Counted from the first letter of the stretch, positions 8,000-15,749 are shown. The stretch: DNA of 64,000 nt from Bradyrhizobium stylosanthis (GCF_001641335.1 NZ_LVEM01000001.1:54149-118148); one strand, 5' to 3'. The notes: generated by a model not told the origin, from the letters alone. Numbers and translations: made by a program.

Positions 8000-8467
8000 A
8001 TGGCAATCCTCGTTCAATTCGCGATCGGCCTGATCTTCGGCATGGGCCTCATCGTCTCGGGCATGTCGAATCCGGCCAAGGTGCTGAACTTCCTGGACGT
8101 CGGCGGCATTCCGGCAGGGACATGGGATGCGAGCCTCGCCTTCGTGATGGCGGGCGCGGTGGCCGTGACCTTCATCGGCTTCCGCCGCGTGCTGAAGCTG
8201 GCGCGCCCGTTCTTCGCCGATCGATTCTATCTGCCGACGCGACGAGATATCGATCCCAGGATCGTCACAGGTCCCGCGATCTTCGGTATCGGTTGGGGAC
8301 TGGCGGGCTTCTGTCCGGGCCCGGCGCTGACCGCGCTCGGATACGGCTCGGTCTCCGCGTTCATTTTCGTTGCAGCGATGTGTGCCGGCATGCTGCTCGC
8401 CCGCTTCACCGCCCACCTGCCGTCATTGACGCGCTTCGTCGCGCCGGCCGATCCGCTCGAAACCTGA
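8000..8467 (+). CDS. YeeE/YedE-family sulfur-transport membrane protein (PmpB-like)
   Basis: 155 residues. It has the second-half signatures of the family: GMGLIVSGMSNPAKVLNFLD near the N-terminus and GWGLAGFCPGPALTALG around residues 98-114, with the conserved cysteine. Together with the preceding gene it forms the two-part transporter. The start is the ATG at 8000 close behind the stop of the first gene, so translational coupling is likely. Confidence 0.85.
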   Translation: MAILVQFAIGLIFGMGLIVSGMSNPAKVLNFLDVGGIPAGTWDASLAFVMAGAVAVTFIGFRRVLKLARPFFADRFYLPTRRDIDPRIVTGPAIFGIGWGLAGFCPGPALTALGYGSVSAFIFVAAMCAGMLLARFTAHLPSLTRFVAPADPLET

Positions 8468-8488
8468 GGGCACAATAGAGAGTAAGTC

Positions 8489-8845
8489 ATGGACAAGAAC
8501 TATCCCGAGATCGTCAGGCAGATCTCCGCCAATCTGAAGAAGTTGCGGGGCGACATTCCCGACACCATGAAGGGATTTGCCCTGCTTGCCCAGGCCGCGA
8601 CGCGCGACGGCGCGCTGGACAAGAAGACCAAGGAGCTGATCGCGCTGGCGCTCGGGGTCGCCTCGCATTGCGACGGCTGCATCGGCTTTCACACCGAGGC
8701 GCTCGTCAAGCTCGGCGCAACGCGCGAGGAGGTCGAGGAGACTCTCGGCATGGCCGTCTACATGGGAGGCGGGCCGTCGCTGATGTACGCCGCCGATGCA
8801 ATCGCGGCCTACGAGCAGTTTCAGCAGCAATCCGTCGCCGCCTGA
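8489..8845 (+). CDS. carboxymuconolactone decarboxylase/AhpD-like protein
   Basis: 118 residues of all-alpha CMD fold. The SHCDGCIGFHTEALVKLGA motif gives a CxxC redox pair with the following His (about residues 61-67), as in AhpD-like peroxidase partners. It is the last gene of the BigR-associated operon, 21 bp after the second YeeE/YedE gene. The context suggests a thiol/persulfide redox role rather than aromatic degradation, but the substrate is unproven. Confidence 0.85.
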   Translation: MDKNYPEIVRQISANLKKLRGDIPDTMKGFALLAQAATRDGALDKKTKELIALALGVASHCDGCIGFHTEALVKLGATREEVEETLGMAVYMGGGPSLMYAADAIAAYEQFQQQSVAA

Positions 8846-8860
8846 TTCCGTTCCGGGCAC

Positions 8861-8900
8861 AAAAAAGCGGGATCGGGCGAGTTGTCTCGCCCGGTCCCGC
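8861..8900 (-). terminator. Rho-independent terminator
   Basis: A 15-bp stem (GCGGGATCGGGCGAG pairing with CTCGCCCGGTCCCGC, one wobble) with a TTGT loop is followed on the minus strand by six Ts. It terminates the minus-strand gene at 8919, and its stem lies 18 bp past the CMD gene so it may also slow plus-strand transcripts. Confidence 0.85.
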
Positions 8901-8918
8901 CAATCAGTGCTTCATCGC

Positions 8919-9254
8919 TTACCAGCGGTCGTCGCCGACGCCCACGCCGACGCTGACGCCGGGCGCGCGGATGCCGACGCCGGCGCGCGGGCCGTCATCC
9001 CAGTCGCGGTGATAGGTGCGGCGCTCGTAGTAGCGCTCGCGCGGCATGTAGTTATAGGAATCGCGCACGATGACACGGGCGCCGCCTCGCGTGCGGTAGC
9101 AGCGGCCGGCGTCGTCGCAGACCAGCCGCACCTGCTGGACGAAATCCGGATTGGTGTATTCGCTGCTTGTGTAGATATCCGAAGCCTTCGCACCCGATGT
9201 GGCTGCCAAAGCTCCAACGCCCGCCAACAGCGCAATCGTCAACGTCCTCATCAT
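8919..9254 (-). CDS. small secreted protein, unknown function
   Basis: 111 residues with a clear signal peptide (MMRTLTIALLAGVGALAATSGAKAS). The mature part has one Cys pair (VCDDAGRCYRTRGG), a Tyr/Arg-rich centre and a Gly/Val-rich tail (GVGIRAPGVSVGVGVG). GGAGG just upstream supports 9254. A strong terminator follows. It resembles the many periplasmic hypothetical proteins of Bradyrhizobium; no family is assigned. Confidence 0.75.
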   Translation of the reverse strand: MMRTLTIALLAGVGALAATSGAKASDIYTSSEYTNPDFVQQVRLVCDDAGRCYRTRGGARVIVRDSYNYMPRERYYERRTYHRDWDDGPRAGVGIRAPGVSVGVGVGDDRW

Positions 9255-9365
9255 GTCCTCCTCCGAAACTGCCCTCGGCGGTAACAAGAAGAGGAGGCGG
9301 TGATCGTTCCCGCATGCAATGCTGGTTTTTCCCGGAACCGGACCTTCGTGAGCGGCGGTTTGTTC

Positions 9366-9770
9366 CTAGATCGGCTCGTAGGTCTCGCTGCTGCAGGTGT
9401 CGACGGCTTCCGCGCGCCGGCGATCCACGACCTTCCCGCCGTTGATCGTCACGATATAGGTCTGCGGGCCGAGCGCCCCGCCGGTCGCGGAGGTGAGCTG
9501 CGCGCGAACGCAGGCGGTCCAGCCCGGTCCTCGCGGCTCGTGACGGGGCGGGGCCACGTGCACCTCGCGCGGGTTCGACGTGGTGAGGAACACCAGGTCC
9601 ATCTGCTCACGCACCACGCGCTTGACGTCGGGCGGCGGCTCCGGCGGAGGCTGCTCGACTTCCTTGATGCGCATGAATTCGGGCACCGGCGCGCGGCTGT
9701 CGGCAAAGCCGCAGGCACCGAGCGCGAGCGCGCCGGCCAGCAGCGCCGCATGGGCAATGATCCGCAACAT
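9366..9770 (-). CDS. putative lipoprotein, unknown function
   Basis: 134 residues with a lipoprotein signal: a hydrophobic stretch ending in LALGAC, so Cys20 would be lipidated. The mature part is Pro-rich early (EQPPPEPPPDVKR) and ends in a small compact domain with two further cysteines (TACVRAQL, VDTCSSETYEPI). Start 9770 puts the Arg and hydrophobic region at the right distance. It is probably envelope-associated, with no recognised domain. Confidence 0.72.
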   Translation of the reverse strand: MLRIIAHAALLAGALALGACGFADSRAPVPEFMRIKEVEQPPPEPPPDVKRVVREQMDLVFLTTSNPREVHVAPPRHEPRGPGWTACVRAQLTSATGGALGPQTYIVTINGGKVVDRRRAEAVDTCSSETYEPI

Positions 9771-9922
9771 CCGTGAAGGTCCCCTGCGGGCCAACAAATA
9801 GGTACGAATGCGGTCCGACGAAGCCCCGGCCGATCAAGATTTGCTGAAAGGCCCGGAACCGGTGGCATTGCTATTATGGGATTGCGGGCTAGTTTGTACC
9901 CCAGGCGAGGGGGATTGCACGA

Positions 9923-10165
9923 ATGAAGATCTTGGTCATAGCGGCTGCGGTGCTGGCTCTGGCGTGCGGCTCGGCCGAGGCGCAGGGGCGGCGTTCTCCC
10001 AATGACACCGGCGCCAAGCCGGCGGACAACAAGCCCAAGGTCGACGAGAAGGCCTACAAGGCCGCGCTCGAGCGCATACCCGAGCCCAAGGAAAAGTACG
10101 ATCCGTGGGGCGGGGCCCGCCCGGCCGAGCCTGCCAAGAACGAGCCTGCCAAGAAACCGAAATGA
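9923..10165 (+). CDS. small secreted DPWGG-motif protein
   Basis: 80 residues. A signal peptide ends near AEAQ, followed by a charged segment and the motif EKAYKAALERIPEPKEKYDPWGGAR, then a Lys/Pro/Ala tail. The same motif (AYK-x2-L-x2-IP-x2-K-x3-DPWGG-x-R) occurs in the protein at 12124, so the two are paralogues. It is exported to the periplasm; its role is unknown. GAGGGGG precedes the ATG. Confidence 0.72.
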   Translation: MKILVIAAAVLALACGSAEAQGRRSPNDTGAKPADNKPKVDEKAYKAALERIPEPKEKYDPWGGARPAEPAKNEPAKKPK

Positions 10166-10458
10166 TGTGACGGCTCGCGCGCGCGCCCGCCACGCGGGTT
10201 GCGGCCACGCGCGTCACGCTCCTTCCGACACGCAATGTACGCCGTGCCTTCGCACAGCCGGAACGTCAACGCGCCGTTTCGGCGCGCCGTCGCATCTGTG
10301 GTCGCACATGGTCGATTGTCCGAACGCGCGCGCGTCAGCGTCGCGTCTCGCGGTCATCGCGCGCGCGATCGCAGTCTCGGCAAGAGACGCCGTCGTCGTA
10401 TCACGCAGACATAACCGTGTTGTGGATGCGATACGAACCGTCGTTCACATGCGACGCG
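10166..10458. other. intergenic, CpG-dense, no gene seen
   Basis: The 293 bp between the DPWGG gene and the convergent PilZ gene are rich in CGCG runs. Frames here are Arg/Ala/His-rich and lack ribosome sites, so I call no gene. No clear terminator hairpin with a T-run is visible. Confidence 0.5.
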
Positions 10459-10701
10459 CTATTGCACGAAAGCGAGACCGACGCGTCTGTCGTCGCGCCA
10501 AACGGGACGGCAATTCCGCACGAAATTGTCGCGCGCGATCGAGAGTGTGAATGATTGCGGCAGCGTGACAGCCGCATCGAGGTCGATCGCGGCGCCGCCT
10601 TCAGACATATTTCGCACGGTGCACGCGATTCCACTGTTTTCATAGGTGATCGTCCCACCCTTGAAAACACGGTGACGCTGCGTTGTCCGCTTCTCGATCA
10701 T
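10459..10701 (-). CDS. PilZ-domain protein
   Basis: 80 residues if started at the MIEKRTTQRHRVFKGG methionine at 10701. The PilZ core is visible: RHRVFKGGTITY, a central VRNMSEGGAAID matching the D/N-x-S-x-x-G consensus, and a terminal RRVGLAFVQ. PilZ domains bind cyclic di-GMP when the upstream RxxxR and the DxSxxG are intact; here the aspartate is Asn. A longer form from 10764 is possible, since neither start has a strong ribosome site. A diguanylate cyclase lies at 38332. Confidence 0.8.
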   Translation of the reverse strand: MIEKRTTQRHRVFKGGTITYENSGIACTVRNMSEGGAAIDLDAAVTLPQSFTLSIARDNFVRNCRPVWRDDRRVGLAFVQ

Positions 10702-10881
10702 CCGCATTAATCCATAATGACAATTGTGAAGTAGTGCATAGAAATTGCGTTGATCTAAATTCAATACTGGCGCTACTTGTGCACCGCTTCAGACTTCGTT
10801 TACGACGTTTGAGCGGCGACTCCCTGCCGACTTTCCCGACAAGCCTTTCCTTTATGGCGTTACGCGCCGATGGAGATTCCG

Positions 10882-11175
10882 ATGAAGACCACGCTTTCGC
10901 TTCTGTTCGCCGCAGCGCTCTCGCTGTCGTCGATGCCCGCTCACGCCGTCAAGTGGGACCTCTCGACCATGACCTGCAAGCAATTCCTCGAGAGCGGTGA
11001 AGACAACATCGCCGTCGTGCTGACCTGGATGGACGGCTGGTACAAGGGCGACGAAGACAACGCGATCATCGACACCGAAGTGTTCATCGAGAACGCCAAG
11101 AAGTTCGGCGCCTATTGCGGAAAGAATCCGACGGTCAGCGTCGTCACCGCGGCCGACGAGATTCTCGGCAAGTAA
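10882..11175 (+). CDS. HdeA/HdeB-family periplasmic protein
   Basis: 97 residues. A signal peptide ends at AHA, then comes the HdeA-type core with a conserved pair of cysteines (MTCKQFLESG and FGAYCGKNP), the VVLTWMDGWYKG segment and a C-terminal helix. HdeA is an acid-activated periplasmic chaperone in enterobacteria; rhizobial members are widespread but less studied. The start at 10882 has GGAG upstream. Monocistronic. Confidence 0.82.
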   Translation: MKTTLSLLFAAALSLSSMPAHAVKWDLSTMTCKQFLESGEDNIAVVLTWMDGWYKGDEDNAIIDTEVFIENAKKFGAYCGKNPTVSVVTAADEILGK

Positions 11176-11301
11176 CGCCCGCGAAGCGTGCCGGCCGAAG
11201 CGCGATCGCAATTGCGCTTCGGTCCCTCGCTTCGATGCCAACCTGATGGAGAGCCGCGGAGCGATTGGCGCTGACGCGGCTCTCTTCGTTCTTGGATGTG
11301 G

Positions 11302-11766
11302 TCAGCCCGGCAGCATCGCGAACGCGCTCGACACCATCGCGACCGGCTTGTTGTCGGCAGCCGAGAGCAGGGTGACGCGGCCAAAGCTCATGGTGCGTCC
11401 GAGCCGCACCACCCGGGCATCCGCAAGCACGTCCGACGAGGACGCCGCGCGCATGAAATGCGTGGTCTGGTCGACCGTCGTCATCGGGCGATAGCCGCGA
11501 TTGGCGGCGAGGATCGCGATCACCATTGCGGTGTCGGCGAGGGCCATCAGCGCTTGGCCGCAGACCACTCCGCCGCTGCGGCACAGCCGCTCCGAAAACG
11601 CCATGCGCAGCAGCGCGCCCGGCTGCCAGTCCGGGTCTTCCGGGGGCGGCGTATGCTCGATGCGCTCGACCGAGAGGTTGAGATCCTGGACCCAGGGCGC
11701 GAAGACCTCGCCGAGGATGCGTCTGGCATCGGTGATGCCGAACTCGGCTTCTGGCTGCGATGGCAT
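11302..11766 (-). CDS. PaaI/hotdog-type thioesterase family protein
   Basis: 154 residues with a hotdog-fold pattern: FSERLCRSGGVVCGQALMALADTAMV, then TTVDQTTHFMRAASSSDVLADARVVRLGRTMSFGRVTL. The Gly-rich turn and the following helix resemble PaaI acyl-CoA thioesterases, which act in the cytoplasm. Start 11766 follows GGGGGA at a usable distance; an in-frame ATG at 11784 is the alternative. Substrate unknown. Confidence 0.75.
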   Translation of the reverse strand: MPSQPEAEFGITDARRILGEVFAPWVQDLNLSVERIEHTPPPEDPDWQPGALLRMAFSERLCRSGGVVCGQALMALADTAMVIAILAANRGYRPMTTVDQTTHFMRAASSSDVLADARVVRLGRTMSFGRVTLLSAADNKPVAMVSSAFAMLPG

Positions 11767-11912
11767 TGCTGTCGTGTCCCCCATTGTTGCCGGATGTTTC
11801 GGCCATTCTGCGCGCATCGGCGCGGCAAAGTCACCCGGCAGGTCGCGGTCCTGTCGGCTTGAAAATGCCTGACTTGGCCCGATATGATGCCTTGGTTGGG
11901 TACGGGTGGGCG

Positions 11913-12035
11913 ATGTTGCGTCGGTATGTCCTCGTCTTTTGTCTGGTGGCGCTCGGTCTTGCGCTGAACGGGTGCACCAAGTGCGGCCCGATCTGGGACG
12001 ACTGGCTGCGCGCGCCGAAATCGTGCCGATCGTAG
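11913..12035 (+). CDS. 40-residue lipoprotein
   Basis: A tiny lipoprotein: basic start (MLRRY), hydrophobic helix, lipobox LNGC, then KCGPIWDDWLRAPKSCRS with two more cysteines that could form a disulfide. The ribosome site GGGTGGG is moderate. I recall similar short lipoproteins in Bradyrhizobium and Rhodopseudomonas, but their role is unknown. It is easily missed by gene callers because of its length. Confidence 0.65.
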   Translation: MLRRYVLVFCLVALGLALNGCTKCGPIWDDWLRAPKSCRS

Positions 12036-12123
12036 CGGATCTTGCGGCCCCCATCGGCGGCCGCGCCGGGATGACAAGGCACGGGCGATCCGCGCCCCCC
12101 ATGAACGATCTGAGGAGTTAAAG

Positions 12124-12423
12124 ATGAAGCTTTTCCGTATGGCGGCGGTGATGCTGGCCGTGTTGGCTGGACCGGCCTACGCGCAAATGCCCAATCTCAA
12201 TTTGCTGCAGGAAGGCCCGGGCAAGACCCCGGAGGAGAAGGCCGCGGAAGCCGAGCGCGAAAAGGCCTACAAGGAAACGCTGAAGAAGATCCCGGACGCC
12301 AAGACCTCCAACGATCCCTGGGGCGGCATGCGCTCCGATCCGCCGAAGCAGCAGCCGGTTGCGCCGAAGGCGGCCGCCACCACAGCGCCGAAGAAGACCA
12401 AGGCGGGCACGGCCGCCAACTGA
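12124..12423 (+). CDS. small secreted DPWGG-motif protein, paralogue of 9923
   Basis: 99 residues. A signal peptide ends at AYAQ, then a Glu/Lys-rich segment, the shared motif EKAYKETLKKIPDAKTSNDPWGGMR, and a long Pro/Ala/Lys tail. GAGGAG lies at good distance. The motif shared with the protein at 9923 shows common descent, whereas the regions outside it do not align. Probably periplasmic, function unknown. Confidence 0.75.
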   Translation: MKLFRMAAVMLAVLAGPAYAQMPNLNLLQEGPGKTPEEKAAEAEREKAYKETLKKIPDAKTSNDPWGGMRSDPPKQQPVAPKAAATTAPKKTKAGTAAN

Positions 12424-12521
12424 GCCCTGCGGCCGGCGGCAGGTGCCGTCCGGCCGGGACTCCTCCTCGCCCCCGTCACGCCCTACATGAAGGGTACGTG
12501 TTGCGTAGAGGAGGGGAGGTC

Positions 12522-12776
12522 ATGGCCGATCGTCCGCGGGATCTCGCCGAGCGGATGGCTCAGCGGCGCAAGTCCGGCGGCAAGCCGGCTGCGCGCGTCG
12601 GCGACGGCTATCTGCGCGAGACCTTCACGCTGCCGCGCCCGGCGGCGCGGGCAAGGGCCGAGGCGTTCTTCGCCCGCTACCCCAAGGCCGGCTATATGAG
12701 CGCGGTCGAGTCCTGGCGCGAGCTGCCCGGCGGCGAGATCGAATTCACGATGCGGCGGCTGCCCAGCGCCGATTAG
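12522..12776 (+). CDS. small basic hypothetical protein
   Basis: 84 residues, rich in Arg, with motifs DLAERMAQRRKSGGKPAARVGDGYLRETFTLPR and a compact C-terminal half. The start at 12522 is supported by a strong GAGGGGAGG. No signal peptide and no known domain. Cytoplasmic by appearance. Confidence 0.65.
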   Translation: MADRPRDLAERMAQRRKSGGKPAARVGDGYLRETFTLPRPAARARAEAFFARYPKAGYMSAVESWRELPGGEIEFTMRRLPSAD

Positions 12777-12787
12777 AGGGTGCGCGC

Positions 12788-13021
12788 CTAGTCGAGCGTC
12801 TCGGCGACGATGCGGATGCGGAAGACCGGCTCCTTGGCCTCGTCGAGCAGTTCCATGTGCCACTCGGAATTTTCCTGGAGCTTGCGGGCGATCCCGGCGG
12901 CCATGTCGGCGCAGACGCTGGTCATCTCTTTCCAGGCGGAATCGCGATCGGCGAATTCCGACGCCTGGTCCGCACAGCCGGAATAGCGGCCGTTCCGGAT
13001 TCGGAAGAAGTAGAGCGGCAT
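12788..13021 (-). CDS. DUF6894-type small protein
   Basis: 77 residues beginning MPLYFFRIRNGRYSG, the typical start of DUF6894 proteins, which are abundant in Bradyrhizobium and related genera. It continues with SEFADRDSAWKEM and a C-terminal RIRIVAETLD strand. A GTG three codons upstream is an alternative start. Function unknown; convergent with the gene at 12522. Confidence 0.72.
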   Translation of the reverse strand: MPLYFFRIRNGRYSGCADQASEFADRDSAWKEMTSVCADMAAGIARKLQENSEWHMELLDEAKEPVFRIRIVAETLD

Positions 13022-13196
13022 GGCTGGCACCGATCGCGTGATGGCCCTGTCCCGAAGACCACGGCGCGCAGTGCAATCCCAAACCTCCGGCAGATCAATT
13101 CCGGTCGGATACGGAGGACGCCGGCTGCCGCTGCGGCACGCCCTGGCGTGCTGCGGCGCATCAGGCGCCGTCGCAGCCGATGGCCGCCCCGCCGGT

Positions 13197-13385
13197 TCAG
13201 GCCGTCTTGCGCCCGATGGCCTTCAGCTCCCGGTCGATGCGCAACTGCACCCGCCGGATCGCCAGGAGGTCGATCTTGGTCTCGGTCTTGCCGGACTTGA
13301 CCTGCTCCCCGATTCGGAACTGCCACTGCCAGACGCCGGGAATTGCCGTCTTGGCGACGGTGAACTCAATGCCCCTGTGATTCAT
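13197..13385 (-). CDS. small hypothetical protein
   Basis: 62 residues. GGGAGG six bases before the ATG at 13385 fixes the start. The sequence FTVAKTAIPGVWQWQFRIGEQVKSGKTETK followed by a helix resembles the short beta-rich DUF proteins common in Bradyrhizobium, with a C-terminal amphipathic helix. No function can be given. Confidence 0.65.
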   Translation of the reverse strand: MNHRGIEFTVAKTAIPGVWQWQFRIGEQVKSGKTETKIDLLAIRRVQLRIDRELKAIGRKTA

Positions 13386-13696
13386 GGTCACCTCCCACGA
13401 TTCACCTTCCATCACATGCACAACATGTTGGCCGTCGTAATATTCCCGCAGCAAGCGAAATTTGCATCTAACTCGTGGAGAATTCACGGAAATTCTGAAA
13501 GCACTCGAAACAACCTGCTGCCGAAAGGCCATGTGGCTCTGGCCGGCGGGGTCCAGGAACTTTGTTCATGGCCGGAGAACCACGGGAAGTGAGTTCAGTC
13601 CTTGGGTTGCCGTGGATGGTTGATCCGGATCGGCCTCGGTGCGCGGGACGGCATGTGCCTTGCTTGGCGGCATGACGGTAACCACAAGGGCCTGTC

Positions 13697-13936
13697 ATGT
13701 TCGGCATTCCCCGCCGCTACAGTCATTTCGTTTTCGGAATCATCCAGTCCGGACTGACCTCGCTGATCGCCGCGGGCATCGCCAGCTTCCCCGCCGATGG
13801 CGCGGTGCTGTTCGTCCGGCACTGGGTGGTGTCGTGGCTGATCGCATGGCTTGCGATGCTGCCCATTGTGCTGCTGGCCGCGCCTGCGATCCGCGCCTTC
13901 TCGCTGCGGCTGACGCGGGAGGAGAGCGGCGCATGA
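13697..13936 (+). CDS. DUF2798-type two-helix membrane protein
   Basis: 79 residues with two transmembrane helices separated by a short loop: SHFVFGIIQSGLTSLIAAGIAS and WLIAWLAMLPIVLLAAPAI. The start IPRRYSHFVFG and the terminal RLT are typical of DUF2798. The stop codon abuts the putative sRNA terminator on the opposite strand. Confidence 0.78.
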   Translation: MFGIPRRYSHFVFGIIQSGLTSLIAAGIASFPADGAVLFVRHWVVSWLIAWLAMLPIVLLAAPAIRAFSLRLTREESGA

Positions 13937-14050
13937 AAAAACCCCGCTTGGGGAGAGCCAAGCGGGGAGAAGGTTATTGGAGGCTGAGGTGCTGGGCTGC
14001 AACACCATAAGCCAAATGACCCTAACCGCCCGAGCTTACGACAGCCTGAC
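13935..14050 (-). ncRNA. putative sRNA 1 of a tandem pair
   Basis: On the minus strand a 10-bp stem (CCCCGCTTGG with CCAAGCGGGG, 13942-13967) is followed by six Ts, a strong intrinsic terminator. No minus-strand gene lies upstream of it, so it should end an independent RNA. Upstream are a small hairpin GGTGTTGC-agcc-CAGCACC and the single-stranded-looking motif GCCTCCAATAACC. The neighbouring element at 14086 has the same order of parts. The 5' end is estimated. Confidence 0.5.
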
Positions 14051-14085
14051 AAGCCGATGAATCGGTGCTGGCTTCGCCGCATGCC

Positions 14086-14185
14086 CAAAAACAGAAAACC
14101 CCGCTCGGGGAGAGCGGGGTCGTCGACTGGGTATGGAGGCCCGGTGTTGGTCCACCGAGCCCAGCGACATTAGGCGAGGAGGCTT
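14086..14185 (-). ncRNA. putative sRNA 2 of a tandem pair
   Basis: Minus-strand terminator: stem CCCCGCTC/GAGCGGGG (14099-14119) followed by TTTTCTGTTTTT. Just upstream are a hairpin built on GGTG-gaccaa-CACC and GCCTCCATACCC, matching the layout of the element at 13935. Loop and linker are C/U-rich, as in Hfq-dependent rhizobial sRNAs. The 5' end is estimated and no promoter is assigned. Confidence 0.5.
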
Positions 14186-14361
14186 ACACGCGCCTGACGG
14201 CCGCACTGGCCCCGGCGCTGGCGCGAAGCCTCAGACTGGCCCCGCACCGGTCCCAATTTGGCCATCCGATCGCACAACTGGAGCCACAGCCGCAGGCGAG
14301 ATTCCCTGAAGTCCGGTCGTTGCCATGGGGGAACGTGGCGCGCCGGCGACGGGGTGGCATC

Positions 14362-14451
14362 ATGGATAACGTAGAGCGGTCATTTGCCGCCGCGACGGCG
14401 GCTGGCTTCGTGGTGTTGGTCATCGGCCTCGCACTGCTCGCGCTGCTGTAA
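14362..14451 (+). CDS. 29-residue single-helix membrane microprotein
   Basis: MDNVERSFAAATAAG followed by one transmembrane helix FVVLVIGLALLALL. GGGGTGG precedes the ATG. Such microproteins occur widely, but at this length chance is hard to exclude. The 250 bp that follow (14452-14701) contain no other gene I can support. Confidence 0.45.
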   Translation: MDNVERSFAAATAAGFVVLVIGLALLALL

Positions 14452-14701
14452 GGCTGCGCAGGAAGGCCGGGAGACGGGCGCCCTCGTCCGCGCGGGGCGG
14501 GTGCGTGCACGGCGAGCGTTGCACGGGGCCCTCGCAAGAAAATGCGAAAACAACCCCATGCACAGTAGGGCTTCGCAGCGAAATCAAGGGCTTGGATTGG
14601 GTGTTTGGAGGCCTGACGCTGAGGGGGGCCGAGGGCCCCGAGTCGCGCTCGGCAAGACCCGGTTTCAAGCGGTCAGCGAGGGCCCGGCAGCTCGGACAGG
14701 C

Positions 14702-14869
14702 CTAGTGAATCTTGATCGCGTCCAGCGGCAGCTTGAGTTCGGCCGCGCGCTCCTCGCGGTCCTTCTTGCGGAACTCGTTTTCCCTGCGCTCGAACTTGAT
14801 CATCTCCTCGAGCGCCGCCTCGAGCTGATGATTGCGCCTGGCTGCATCGTGGTGCGTGTCTTCCGTCAT
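14702..14869 (-). CDS. small charged helical protein
   Basis: 55 residues, mostly charged and helical: NHQLEAALEEMIKFERRENEFRKKDREERAAEL, likely a coiled coil. The start at 14869 follows a weak GGGA. A longer form from 14884 exists. No known family; cytoplasmic by composition. Confidence 0.5.
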   Translation of the reverse strand: MTEDTHHDAARRNHQLEAALEEMIKFERRENEFRKKDREERAAELKLPLDAIKIH

Positions 14870-15076
14870 GTCCGAGATTCCCAATGATGTTGCGGTCCAC
14901 CCCAGAGAAGGCCGCAGCGCATCGAAAAGTTCGATGCCACAGGATTGCGGAATTATGACGGCGCGCAGCGCTTTCGTCTTTGATGCGCATCAGCTTGGTC
15001 CGAAGAAGGACGTTGTTGCGCCAGGTCTGCGCAGGTGCAGTACGATGCGATCGCGACGTGAGCTGGGGAGGTGCGG

Positions 15077-15451
15077 ATGGCAGGGCTCGGAAATTCGGTC
15101 AGCGGCGCGCTTCGTACGTTCGGCTTCTGGCTGGCGAACGGGACCGTGGGCCATCCTGTTCTGAGCGGGATCGATTATTCGTGCATCTTCCGGGAGCCGT
15201 CGGCGCTCGAAGCGGCGATGGCCATCTATGCCAACGTGCTTCGCATCGACGAGTCCGGCCGGGTGCTGAATCCCAGAGCCGCGGAGAGGCGTGCCGCGCA
15301 ATCGATCCGCGCCTACGTGGATCGAACCTACGTCGTCGATCCGCCATTCGAGGCATGGGAAGTTGCGCTTCACGAGCCGCCGGGGCTGTCTGATATCGAT
15401 GCCGACGCGGCGACGAGACCAGGCTCGAATCCGGATGGCGCCCGATCATGA
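15077..15451 (+). CDS. hypothetical protein
   Basis: 124 residues. GGGGAGG five bases before ATG 15077 gives a firm start. The protein has LRTFGFWLANGTVGHPVLSGIDYSCIF and a helical centre (SALEAAMAIYANVLRID), with an acidic tail. The stop overlaps a downstream ATG as ATGA at 15448. I recognise no domain with confidence. Confidence 0.65.
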   Translation: MAGLGNSVSGALRTFGFWLANGTVGHPVLSGIDYSCIFREPSALEAAMAIYANVLRIDESGRVLNPRAAERRAAQSIRAYVDRTYVVDPPFEAWEVALHEPPGLSDIDADAATRPGSNPDGARS

Positions 15452-15654
15452 TATTTCGCAGCATCCAGCGAGCGCGCATGCGGGCGCGGTTCGGCCGGTT
15501 CATGGATGAACAGGCGCAGGACGAGCTGATGTCGAAACTGTCTGAATGGGATTGCTTCATCCTGAGGAGAGCCAAATGCCGGACTGGATCCTCGCGTCGA
15601 TCTGTCTTGCGATCCTCGTCGGCTTTATCGGGTTTGCATTTCGGCAGGGATTGA
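15448..15654 (+). CDS. short frame coupled by ATGA overlap (doubtful)
   Basis: A 68-residue frame begins with an ATGA overlap at the preceding stop. Its first 40 residues (MIFRSIQRARMRARFGRFMDEQAQDELMSKL) look like a basic helical protein. The rest runs antiphase through the well-supported gene at 15576. Either a short real gene with a non-conserved 3' end, or a remnant. Confidence 0.3.
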   Translation: MIFRSIQRARMRARFGRFMDEQAQDELMSKLSEWDCFILRRAKCRTGSSRRSVLRSSSALSGLHFGRD

Positions 15655-15749
15655 AGGTGCGGCCGGACCGGGACAACACCGAGACCGGGCCGAGCCTCAA
15701 CAGCGGCCAGTCGGATCCTGGCGGCTTCGATGGTCATTCCGGAAGCTAG
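15576..15749 (+). CDS. 57-residue single-pass membrane protein
   Basis: MPDWILASICLAILVGFIGFAFRQG gives one N-terminal transmembrane helix, followed by a hydrophilic tail rich in Asp, Gly and Ser. GAGGAG lies before the ATG. Proteins with this layout recur in Bradyrhizobium. Inner membrane, function unknown. Confidence 0.65.
   Translation: MPDWILASICLAILVGFIGFAFRQGLKVRPDRDNTETGPSLNSGQSDPGGFDGHSGS

Noticed and set aside
9052..9315. second minus-strand frame overlapping the secreted protein at 8919
   Set aside because: It lacks a signal sequence and is antiphase to a gene with signal peptide, ribosome site and terminator.
10002..10550. 182-residue plus-strand Arg/Ala-rich frame
   Set aside because: It overlaps the DPWGG gene in another frame and runs antisense through PilZ; no ribosome site or domain.
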